A stretch of DNA of 38,053 bases. It comes from Lactiplantibacillus plajomi. Lineage in GTDB: Bacteria > Bacillota > Bacilli > Lactobacillales > Lactobacillaceae. The DNA lies in contig NZ_BJDZ01000029.1 in the NCBI RefSeq assembly GCF_005405405.1, positions 1-38,053 on the forward strand, written 5' to 3'. Shown in pieces: positions 28,551-35,764 of this stretch (positions are counted from its first letter, which is position 1; the number at the start of each line of letters is the position of its first letter). A model generated the notes under the pieces. The model saw nothing but the letters and a program-made list of their open reading frames with translations. It was not told the origin of the DNA and made no database searches. Made by a program: the position numbers and the translations under genes.

Positions 28551-30587
28551 TTAGTGAACTTTCGTTAGTTTAGCAACCGCGTCCTTAGCCGCCGCGCGAC
28601 CAAAGACTCCGCAGTTCAACAACGACATGCCGTCACCGTAATAGTCGATGCCCATCACACCGCTATCAGCGCAGGAACCAGCGGCATAAAGGCCTGGAAT
28701 CGGTTGATCCTGCTTGTCCAAGACCTGCGCGTTTTCGTTGATTTTAGCCCCGGTATAAGCATCCGTACAAATCTGCGGCATCCGCAAAATGTAGTACGGC
28801 GCAGTGATTTTGATCATGTTGTCCGGATTCTTACCAAAGTCAAGGTCTTCGTGCTGGTCACAAAGTTGGTTGTAACGGTCGACCGTGGCTTGGAGCTTGT
28901 CCGGATCGATTCCGACGTCTTCGGCCAACTTGGCAATTGACGTTTCCTTATAGCCGAACGGTTTGTCGTGGGCCGTCTTGGTGGTTAAACCAATGTCGGT
29001 CATGACCGGGTACTTGTCCGCGACTTTTTGGCCGTAAACCGCATAGCCTTCGTCGTAGCCGTTGTACCAGCAACGCTTGGTAAATTCAAAGGTGAAGTCG
29101 TCTTCGGAAGCCAGCCGTTGCCCGCCACCGTCGACTGACAATACGTCGTAGTTCGGCAAGGTCGGTGATTCTGGAATCGCTTCTGGGAAGCGGTCGCCCC
29201 AAGAAACACCGTAGAAGTAGTACATGAATTGTAAGTACGGGACGTCCACAATTTTTGCGCCGGCTTGGTCGAAGAACTTCATCGCGGAACCATCACCGTT
29301 ACCAACAATCACGTCAATGTTGGTCATCCGTGGATTTAATTTTTTGACCATTTCGCAGTTCATGGTGTACGACCCGGTTCCGACCAGTACCGCCGAAGCG
29401 TGAATCGTTAACTTGTCGCCAGCAACCGTGGTCGCTTCAACCCCTTTAACGACGCCGTCTTCGATAATCAAGTCGTCGACCTTGGTACCGAGCCGTAAAT
29501 CAACGCCCTTCTCGCGGGTCGCCTTGACCAACGTGTTGATCAAAGTCGTGCCCATCCCCTTGATGGTGTGGGCCCGCTTAGTCAGCCGTGGTTCTTTGGG
29601 GGCAATGTTAACGACTTTATCCCACTTCAAGCCCTGATCCTCTAAGAACTTGATGTAGTCCCCAGATTCGTCGGCCAGCTTGCGCAATAATTTCGGTTCG
29701 ATGTTCGGTTCGTCCCCGTAAACGGTCATCAAATCTTTATAGAAGTGGTCGGCACTATCCTGAATGCCACGCCGCTTCTGTTCGGGCGTGTCGGCCCCCA
29801 TGATGAATCCTTGGGCACGGGTGGTCGAACTACTGTAAGTTTGACCAGCTTCTAGCAGCATCACCTTGGCACCGTCCTGCGCGGCTTCAAGCGCAGCACT
29901 GAAACCGGCTAAGCCGGCCCCAATCGCCACGATGTCAGTCGTTAATTCCCGGTGTTCAGGTTTGTGAACAGGGAGCTTGCGGCTAGCAAACGCATCGGCG
30001 TCCCCACCAGCCGCGGTGACCGCCTGAGCGATTCCGGACAAGAAGCCTTGTGACGAAACCGTGGCACTCGTAATCGCGTCGACCGCCGTCGATTGATGAT
30101 CAATTACCTGTTTCTTCAACAAGTCAAAGGCCATCCCGCCGATCACCGGCGTATCGGTATAGTCAGGGACCTGTAAGTCGTGAATTTGGTTATCTTTAAA
30201 GGTCACGACCAACGTATCCTTCCCCTTACCCGGTAACCCCTGGTTTTCAACGAAGGAGTCAAAATTGACGACGTAAGTCCCATCCTTAACGTTGGTAACC
30301 GTCGTTGGTTGAACACCGTTGACCTGATTTTCAACGTCCTTTAACGCAGCGTTGAAGCCGTCGGAAGTGTGCGACGCCCCGGACACCCCGTCGACCTTAA
30401 ATTGCTTATTCTGATTAGCCGTCGCAACTAATTCCGGTAAGGCCTTCTCACCAACTTCCGGACTTTCGTTACTTGATACCAGTGCCACTTCAGTGGGATG
30501 GCCATCCTCAATTGTGACGTTTAAAACAATATCATCCTTAAAACCTTTCCCGTGACCAACAAACGTTTTAACTTCTGATTTACTCAT
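28551..30587 (-). CDS. Fumarate reductase-like flavoprotein with two FMN-binding domains
   Basis: A 678-residue protein. Two FMN_bind domains occupy residues ~1-190, with covalent-attachment motifs DGVSGAS (Asp66 to Ser72) and DAITSAT (Asp170 to Thr176). An FAD_binding_2 domain starts near residue 216 (DIVAIGAGLAGFSAALEAAQDGAKVMLLE) and includes the substrate-binding region. No signal peptide, so it is cytoplasmic. It probably reduces fumarate or a related unsaturated acid; this would fit a reductive branch from citrate-derived oxaloacetate. The first motif ends in Ser rather than the usual Thr. The FMN transferase ApbE is not in this window. AGGAGG precedes the ATG. Confidence 0.9.
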   Translation of the reverse strand: MSKSEVKTFVGHGKGFKDDIVLNVTIEDGHPTEVALVSSNESPEVGEKALPELVATANQNKQFKVDGVSGASHTSDGFNAALKDVENQVNGVQPTTVTNVKDGTYVVNFDSFVENQGLPGKGKDTLVVTFKDNQIHDLQVPDYTDTPVIGGMAFDLLKKQVIDHQSTAVDAITSATVSSQGFLSGIAQAVTAAGGDADAFASRKLPVHKPEHRELTTDIVAIGAGLAGFSAALEAAQDGAKVMLLEAGQTYSSSTTRAQGFIMGADTPEQKRRGIQDSADHFYKDLMTVYGDEPNIEPKLLRKLADESGDYIKFLEDQGLKWDKVVNIAPKEPRLTKRAHTIKGMGTTLINTLVKATREKGVDLRLGTKVDDLIIEDGVVKGVEATTVAGDKLTIHASAVLVGTGSYTMNCEMVKKLNPRMTNIDVIVGNGDGSAMKFFDQAGAKIVDVPYLQFMYYFYGVSWGDRFPEAIPESPTLPNYDVLSVDGGGQRLASEDDFTFEFTKRCWYNGYDEGYAVYGQKVADKYPVMTDIGLTTKTAHDKPFGYKETSIAKLAEDVGIDPDKLQATVDRYNQLCDQHEDLDFGKNPDNMIKITAPYYILRMPQICTDAYTGAKINENAQVLDKQDQPIPGLYAAGSCADSGVMGIDYYGDGMSLLNCGVFGRAAAKDAVAKLTKVH

Positions 30588-30602
30588 TGTTTCAGCCTCC
30601 TA

Positions 30603-30617
30603 TGATAAGCGCTTTCA
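30603..30617. promoter_or_regulatory. cre-like site before the fumarate reductase gene
   Basis: TGATAAGCGCTTTCA, centred on AAGCGCTT, lies just before the ribosome site. It differs from the catabolite-control consensus by one extra base, so it is tentative. Confidence 0.4.
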
Positions 30618-30805
30618 TTTCTGATTATAGGTGATGAAGTTGGTTCATCGTCAAGCGGGATTTGGAAATTTGTTTGGTAAATCACGAAGTTAACAGGTGC
30701 AACTCGCAACAGACCGCGCAGCTCATTTTTGCTTAAGGAACCAACTACCACTTGTTCAATTTATAGCGCAAAACTTTGCGCCTCCACGAATCAACTCGAA
30801 CAGTC

Positions 30806-30839
30806 AAAAACATTCCACTTAGTTAAAAGTGGAATGTTT
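30806..30839 (-). terminator. Terminator after the acetyltransferase gene
   Basis: AAACATTCCACTT (30808-30820) pairs with AAGTGGAATGTTT (30827-30839). Followed leftward by T-rich sequence. Confidence 0.8.
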
Positions 30840-30841
30840 AG

Positions 30842-31399
30842 TTACTCAGCCAGTGGTTTAATCACCTTAGCGGGGACCCCACCAACTAGCACGTTGTCCG
30901 GAACGTCCTTCGTTACCACCGCGCCGGCCGCAATAACGACATTGTTGCCAATCGTCACGCCGGGCGTAATCGTGACCTTGCCGCCAATCCAAACATCGTT
31001 GCCGATTTTAACGGGCAGCCCCTTCGCTTGATAATTGCGCCGCCCCGCCGCCGTCAACGGGTGGTTGACCGTGTAAATATCAACGTTCGGGCCAATCATG
31101 ACGTGGTTTCCGATAGTAACCGGTGCAATGTCCAGAATCGTTAAGTTGTAATTACTCAAAAAATCGTCACCAACGTGGATGTTACGGCCATTGTCGCAAT
31201 TAAAGCGGCTCTGGACAGAAAGGTTGGCACCATATGAACCCAAAATTTGCTTGATTTTAGCCGTCTGGGCTTCGGGGTCCGTCGCCGGAATCGCGTTAAA
31301 TTGTTGGCACAGTTCGGCCGCCCGGGCTTTTTGTTGCGCCACCGCTTCATCTGAAAAGTCATACCAGTCGCCGTTTCGTAATTTTTCTAATTCAGTCAT
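30842..31399 (-). CDS. Maltose/galactoside O-acetyltransferase family protein
   Basis: A 185-residue acetyltransferase of the Maa/LacA group. Left-handed beta-helix hexapeptide repeats fill the C-terminal half ([31 protein letters not shown]). The catalytic histidine lies in YTVNHPL. It transfers acetyl from acetyl-CoA to a sugar hydroxyl, probably for detoxification. Single gene with its own terminator. Confidence 0.92.
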   Translation of the reverse strand: MTELEKLRNGDWYDFSDEAVAQQKARAAELCQQFNAIPATDPEAQTAKIKQILGSYGANLSVQSRFNCDNGRNIHVGDDFLSNYNLTILDIAPVTIGNHVMIGPNVDIYTVNHPLTAAGRRNYQAKGLPVKIGNDVWIGGKVTITPGVTIGNNVVIAAGAVVTKDVPDNVLVGGVPAKVIKPLAE

Positions 31400-31531
31400 T
31401 TACTCACCTCGCTTTAAAGATACCACTTGAACCCCGGTTTAAGTCAAAGTAAACCTGGCGCAAACTTATCCCCAGCCGTTGCAGTCACCGTGTGCTACAC
31501 TAAAGCCAATTTTACCGAAAGGAGGATTGCG

Positions 31532-32011
31532 ATGAAAATTCGTCCAATCACGTCCGCAGACGATGCCGCTATCAAGACCATCGTCCAAACGGCGCTTAAA
31601 GACGCCGGCCTCGCCATTCCAGGAACGGCCTACTACGACCGAAATCTCGACCACTTAGCCGCTTTTTACGCCGCCCGCTCCGACCGCGGTTACTGGGTGA
31701 TGACGACTGATAGTGGCGAAGTCGTTGGCGGTGCCGGTTGCGGTGAGGTCAACGGCGCTGACCACGTTGCCGAGCTCCAAAAACTGTACTTACGGCAGGA
31801 CGTCCGCGGTCACGACCTGAGTTATCCACTGATCGACCAAGTCACGCGCTTCGCCCGCCAAGCCGGTTATCAACAACTTTACTTAGAATCCAGTCACCAA
31901 CTCGCTGCCACCATTCATGTTTACGAAAAACTCGGTTTTCAACGCCTGGCTCACCCACTCATCCACACCAAACACACGGCAATGGACCGCTTTTATCTCA
32001 AATCACTTTAG
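31532..32011 (+). CDS. GNAT-family N-acetyltransferase
   Basis: A 159-residue GNAT protein starting MKIRPITSADDAAI, with LQKLYLRQDVRGHDLSYPLI (the acetyl-CoA loop region, normally RGxGxG) and YEKLGFQRL near the end. The start is the ATG at 31532 after AAAGGAGG. The acetyl-CoA loop reads RGHDLS rather than RGxG. Substrate unknown. Confidence 0.9.
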   Translation: MKIRPITSADDAAIKTIVQTALKDAGLAIPGTAYYDRNLDHLAAFYAARSDRGYWVMTTDSGEVVGGAGCGEVNGADHVAELQKLYLRQDVRGHDLSYPLIDQVTRFARQAGYQQLYLESSHQLAATIHVYEKLGFQRLAHPLIHTKHTAMDRFYLKSL

Positions 32012-32220
32012 TTATACACAGTGGATAACTATTTTTGACAATTTTCATCACAAGAAAAGTCGCTCGGTGGAAAACCGAACGACTTTTGATTACTTTATCC
32101 ACTTTTGACGGCACTTATCTCCGTTTCCCCCGCTAACTAGCGCTAGTTTCTGCACAGGCGTGGATAACTTATTCGAAATTTTGGTTCGCGGTTGCGTTGG
32201 CTTGTGCCTGGTTATCCACA
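32012..32220. other. Cluster of DnaA-box-like sites
   Basis: Two perfect matches to TTATNCACA (32012-32020; 32212-32220) and three with one change (32020-32028 reverse, 32095-32103, 32159-32167 reverse) lie within 209 bases. The first two are joined tail to tail. No replication gene is nearby, so this is more likely a DnaA-titrating or regulatory site than an origin. Confidence 0.5.
32055..32087. terminator. Bidirectional terminator between convergent genes
   Basis: AAAAGTCG with CGACTTTT and inner CGGT/ACCG, between the GNAT gene and the DUF2628 gene. Confidence 0.85.
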
Positions 32221-32564
32221 TGATAACCGTTCGCTAACAACTGGTTGCGGAACCAGGTGTCAAACATCAAACCATACCAGATAGCCCCAGCAAAATTGAT
32301 AATGGTCCCAATCGTTGACCCGAAGATCACTTGTATCAATCCGTTTAGTACAATTAAGGCAACGAACGGAATAGCCGTCTTTTTCAAAAAGTCTTTTGTT
32401 TTATACTTTTGACTAAACAGCGCGTAGAAAAACGTAAATATGATAGCTAACCAATTAATCGACCCCTTAACGTGCTTCGTAACCACTTGCCCGTTAACTT
32501 CCTTAACTAGTGTCATATCATGCTTAACGCGGTTATTAAAATCAAACCAATCCGAAATATCCAT
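32169..32564 (-). CDS. Small DUF2628-like membrane protein (copy B2)
   Basis: A 131-residue paralogue of copy A: FNNRVKHDMTLVKEVNGQ, INWLAIIFTFFYALFSQKYKT, two to three hydrophobic segments, and MFDTWFRNQLLANGY, then a hydrophilic tail. Last of a three-gene leftward set, 30 bases after the Mor-like gene. A DnaA-box-like sequence falls in its C-terminal codons. Confidence 0.78.
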   Translation of the reverse strand: MDISDWFDFNNRVKHDMTLVKEVNGQVVTKHVKGSINWLAIIFTFFYALFSQKYKTKDFLKKTAIPFVALIVLNGLIQVIFGSTIGTIINFAGAIWYGLMFDTWFRNQLLANGYHVDNQAQANATANQNFE

Positions 32565-32594
32565 TTAAGCTCACTCCTCCAAATTCAATGTGTG

Positions 32595-32861
32595 CTACTC
32601 CTTGCGTTGATAATCACGCAAGACCTTCGCGACCCAGCGCTGTGAGTACCCGTACTTATTTGCTAATTCGTAGGCGTTGTGGCCGTTGTAATGCTTAATA
32701 ACGTGCTCGGCCGCTAAATTCCGGTCATACAGGTGAATCGGAATCGTAATTTGCATGCCGCGATACTGGTCGAACAGCCGTAACATATTTTCAACCCCAA
32801 TTAATTCGCTCACGCCGCGGTAAAACGAGTGGAGCGCTTCAACATCGACTTCCTCTTCCAT
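32595..32861 (-). CDS. Mor-like transcription activator (copy B)
   Basis: An 88-residue Mor-family protein nearly identical in plan to copy A: YRGMQITIPIHLYDR, YNGHNAYELANKYGYSQRWVAKVL as the HTH. It lies between two DUF2628 genes with short gaps. Confidence 0.8.
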   Translation of the reverse strand: MEEEVDVEALHSFYRGVSELIGVENMLRLFDQYRGMQITIPIHLYDRNLAAEHVIKHYNGHNAYELANKYGYSQRWVAKVLRDYQRKE

Positions 32862-32872
32862 GGGCGACCCCC

Positions 32873-33250
32873 TTACTCAAAATCTGCGGGTGGGTGATTA
32901 GGATCCTCACGATAACCGTTTTTACGCAACTGGTTGTAATACCAAGTGTCGAACATACTCCCGAAGTAGAAAGTCTCAATAATATTCCACAACCAATCGG
33001 ACCCCTCAAATAAGTACGATAAGCCACAGTTAATCAGGACTAATAGCAACAAGTCACCAAATAATTTGGCAATAAATCCCCTAGTCCGATACTGCCGACT
33101 AAAGACGGCGTAAAACGCCGTAAAAATAAAGGCTAACCAGTTAAACTTTGCCGGAACGCGCTTACTCACCATCCGTTGATCAACTTGCTTAACCAGGTAC
33201 CTCGTTCCCCGTACCCGACGATTAATCGCAAACAAATCTGATAAATCCAA
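32873..33250 (-). CDS. Small DUF2628-like membrane protein (copy B1)
   Basis: A 125-residue paralogue: RYLVKQVDQRMVSKRVPAKFNWLAFIFTAFYAVFSRQYRT, hydrophobic segments, MFDTWYYNQLRKNGY. It starts at TTG 33250 (MDLSDLF), which aligns with the ATG of copy B2 (MDISDWF). A TATAAT on the leftward strand at 33293-33298 is the likely -10 of this three-gene set. Confidence 0.76.
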   Translation of the reverse strand: MDLSDLFAINRRVRGTRYLVKQVDQRMVSKRVPAKFNWLAFIFTAFYAVFSRQYRTRGFIAKLFGDLLLLVLINCGLSYLFEGSDWLWNIIETFYFGSMFDTWYYNQLRKNGYREDPNHPPADFE

Positions 33251-33358
33251 CCAAACACCACCCCCTACTACAATTGATACTAATTATAATTAACTCATGA
33301 TGATTGCCACAGTCACACTACGCAGGAGAAACGTCGGGTGATTGGTGCTTAAAGTATG

Positions 33359-33402
33359 TAAAAAGTTCCAGCAAGAAGACAATCGTCTACTTACTGGAAC
33401 TT
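33359..33402 (-). terminator. Terminator of the telA-xpaC transcript
   Basis: AAGTTCCAG and CTGGAACTT arms (33363-33371, 33394-33402) with inner AGAC/GTCT, then five Ts leftward. Confidence 0.85.
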
Positions 33403-33415
33403 AAATCGATATCAC

Positions 33416-34174
33416 TTATTTATTTTTTAGAAGGTCCTCTACCGAAACATTGCTAAGAGAAGAATCTTGCTTTTGTTGTTCAATTCGCTTAGATTCTGTG
33501 TGGATAACTGCATTTGAAAATGACATCGCATCTGATAGACTTTGTGCATCACTGTTTAAACATTCACGATATTTTGTCTGCATTGCACTTGCCAATCCCT
33601 TTAATTGCTGTCGCGTTTTTTCTAGCATCTCCGCAATTTTCGGATCATTTGCAATCAGATTATTTTGATAGTGTTCACTGTACTCATTAGCCGAGGTAGA
33701 AAATCCTGGTAATAGATTCTGCAATACTGGATCAAATCGTAAGAGTTCTTTTGGATTGTCAATAATACGAGCTGCGATGTCCTCTAGAATGACAAATAGT
33801 TCATTCCCGAACCCCATCGAAGAAAGTGAAGATTCTTTTGCAAAAATATTTTCATTATCAATAATCTGCTTGAGTAGAATTTGCACATTTTCTGTCCAGT
33901 ATTTTACATCTTGCTTACTCAACTCATACTTTTTCTTGTTATCTTTAGTAACCTTTTTAGTATTATTTTGATAATTACTAATGATTTCTCGATTTGTTTG
34001 TTGCATTTTCAATTGTGCTTGTTCACGGTCCGTTAACTTCTTAGCTACGGGTTTATTCTTTTTCCCTCGATACCACATATAACCAATAAATATTAATAGA
34101 AGTGGAATACCGATATACATTGGTAAAACCAAAAATACTAGAATTGCTCCAATCCAAAGCAAAGCTGTTTTCAT
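33416..34174 (-). CDS. XpaC-like protein (5-bromo-4-chloroindolyl phosphate hydrolysis family)
   Basis: A 252-residue protein with two hydrophobic segments in residues ~4-35, then a basic, mostly helical cytoplasmic part (NREIISNYQNNTKKVTKDNKKKYELSKQDVKYW). XpaC-family proteins are regularly encoded beside TelA, as here (two-base gap). The family name comes from an old phenotype; true function unknown. The base composition is AT-rich compared with the rest of the window. Confidence 0.8.
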   Translation of the reverse strand: MKTALLWIGAILVFLVLPMYIGIPLLLIFIGYMWYRGKKNKPVAKKLTDREQAQLKMQQTNREIISNYQNNTKKVTKDNKKKYELSKQDVKYWTENVQILLKQIIDNENIFAKESSLSSMGFGNELFVILEDIAARIIDNPKELLRFDPVLQNLLPGFSTSANEYSEHYQNNLIANDPKIAEMLEKTRQQLKGLASAMQTKYRECLNSDAQSLSDAMSFSNAVIHTESKRIEQQKQDSSLSNVSVEDLLKNK

Positions 34175-34176
34175 AC

Positions 34177-35559
34177 TTATTCGTACCTCCGTTGAGAAAT
34201 TTCTTCCAACTTATTCTTCAACCCGTTTTCCAACGCCGCCAGTTTCTTAGTCGATTCTGCTCTGGCTTGGGCACCTTCTTGCTGAATTTTCAACGTATCA
34301 TCAATCGAAGCAATTAACTGATCCTGTACATGTTGCAATGTTTCAATTTCAATAATCCCGCGCTCATTTTCTTTAGCAGTTTCAATGGTCGTTTGATGCA
34401 ACAAATCAGCCCCTTGGTTTAATAAATCATTGGTTGTATCAGAAATTTCTCTTTGTGCTTGGGCTAACGAACGCTGATGGACCGTAGCTAATACCGTTAC
34501 GAAATTATTTCTCCAAACCGGTAAAGTAGCAGTGATTGAGGATTGAATCTTATCAATCAGATTACGATTGTTAGTCTGAATAAGTCGGATAGACGGTGCC
34601 TGATTTAAAGAAACCTGCCGAACTAAACGTAGATCGTAGATTTTTCTTTCAAGCGCATTTTGAAAGTCTTGTGTACGCGTTAACCGCTCACTTTCTAAAC
34701 TACTTTCTGTAGCGTTTGCTAACTTTTGACGTAACTCTGGAATCACCTGTGTGACCAATTGCTCATTATAGTATTCCGCACCAGCTATATAAATATTTAA
34801 GGCTTTAAAGAAATTCAAATTTTGTTCATAAAGCTTATTCAATGTATCAATATCACCAGATAACTGCTGCTGGCCACCTTCAAGTTGTTCCTTTAAAATA
34901 TCAATTTTTTCTGAAACACTCCGGAATTTGTCAATCTTATTACCTTGAACTAACTTATTGGTTTCTTTATGACCAAATAAATTACTAAAGAATCCACCTT
35001 TTTCTTGCTTTACCGGCTGTTCCGGATTATCTTCAAGTAGCTCTTTTACATTAGCATTTCTCAATACACTAGAAATTTGATGTAAGTTGCGCCTCACATT
35101 AGCTTGATTAGTTTCAGAATCAGCGTTTTCCAGAACTTTTTTGGAAAATGCATCAATACTACTTGTTACCTTCGAAGCATAATTCATTAAGGTATCGCGA
35201 TTATCAAAGTTTAATTGGTCCGAGACCTTAACCGCCATCCCTTGATCAGCAGTATTCAACTTGTCATACATAGGTTTCGTTACTTCAGCTTGACTAGTTG
35301 CTGACGACACAGCGGGACTGTTGTCAGATTCCAACAACGACTTCACTGCATCGTTGACCGATTCAGAATCTTGCTCAACAACTGGAGTTACTTTTTGTGC
35401 TACACTCGGAGCTACCGTCTTTTGCGGTTGTGGTTGCGGGCTCGCTTTAGGTTGCACAGGTGCCGTTGATGTCTTTTTTTCAGTCTCCGACAACAGCTCA
35501 TCTTCTAAGCTCGAATCGGTATTTTCAAACATACTCTCCAAACTATACTCATCACTCAT
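34177..35559 (-). CDS. TelA-like toxic anion resistance protein
   Basis: A 460-residue TelA/KlaA-family protein. An acidic, Pro/Gln/Ser-rich N-terminus (about 110 residues) precedes long coiled-coil helices. RQVSLNQAPSIRLIQTNNRNLIDKIQSSITATLPVWRN near residue 310-350 is the family's most conserved block. Linked to tellurite and other envelope stress in other bacteria; the mechanism is not known. Start: ATG 35559 after GGAGG; the TTG at 35574 overlaps that site. Confidence 0.88.
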   Translation of the reverse strand: MSDEYSLESMFENTDSSLEDELLSETEKKTSTAPVQPKASPQPQPQKTVAPSVAQKVTPVVEQDSESVNDAVKSLLESDNSPAVSSATSQAEVTKPMYDKLNTADQGMAVKVSDQLNFDNRDTLMNYASKVTSSIDAFSKKVLENADSETNQANVRRNLHQISSVLRNANVKELLEDNPEQPVKQEKGGFFSNLFGHKETNKLVQGNKIDKFRSVSEKIDILKEQLEGGQQQLSGDIDTLNKLYEQNLNFFKALNIYIAGAEYYNEQLVTQVIPELRQKLANATESSLESERLTRTQDFQNALERKIYDLRLVRQVSLNQAPSIRLIQTNNRNLIDKIQSSITATLPVWRNNFVTVLATVHQRSLAQAQREISDTTNDLLNQGADLLHQTTIETAKENERGIIEIETLQHVQDQLIASIDDTLKIQQEGAQARAESTKKLAALENGLKNKLEEISQRRYE

Positions 35560-35764
35560 TATACTTTCCTCCAAAACTAGATATCCTTTTATACCTTAAT
35601 AATTTAACCTAATAATACTAATTATAGATAATTACTCCTATAATCTCTACAAAACTTATAAATAATTATCAATAGTATTCTTATAAAACATACACATTTT
35701 GTACATTTGTAAGAGACGTCTCATTGTTAGTATTTAATCCTGGTCTTTAAACACCAGCAGCAGG

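Noticed and set aside
31427-31531. Longer N-terminus for the GNAT protein
   Set aside because: AAAGGAGG directly precedes the ATG at 31532, where the normal family start MKIRPIT lies.
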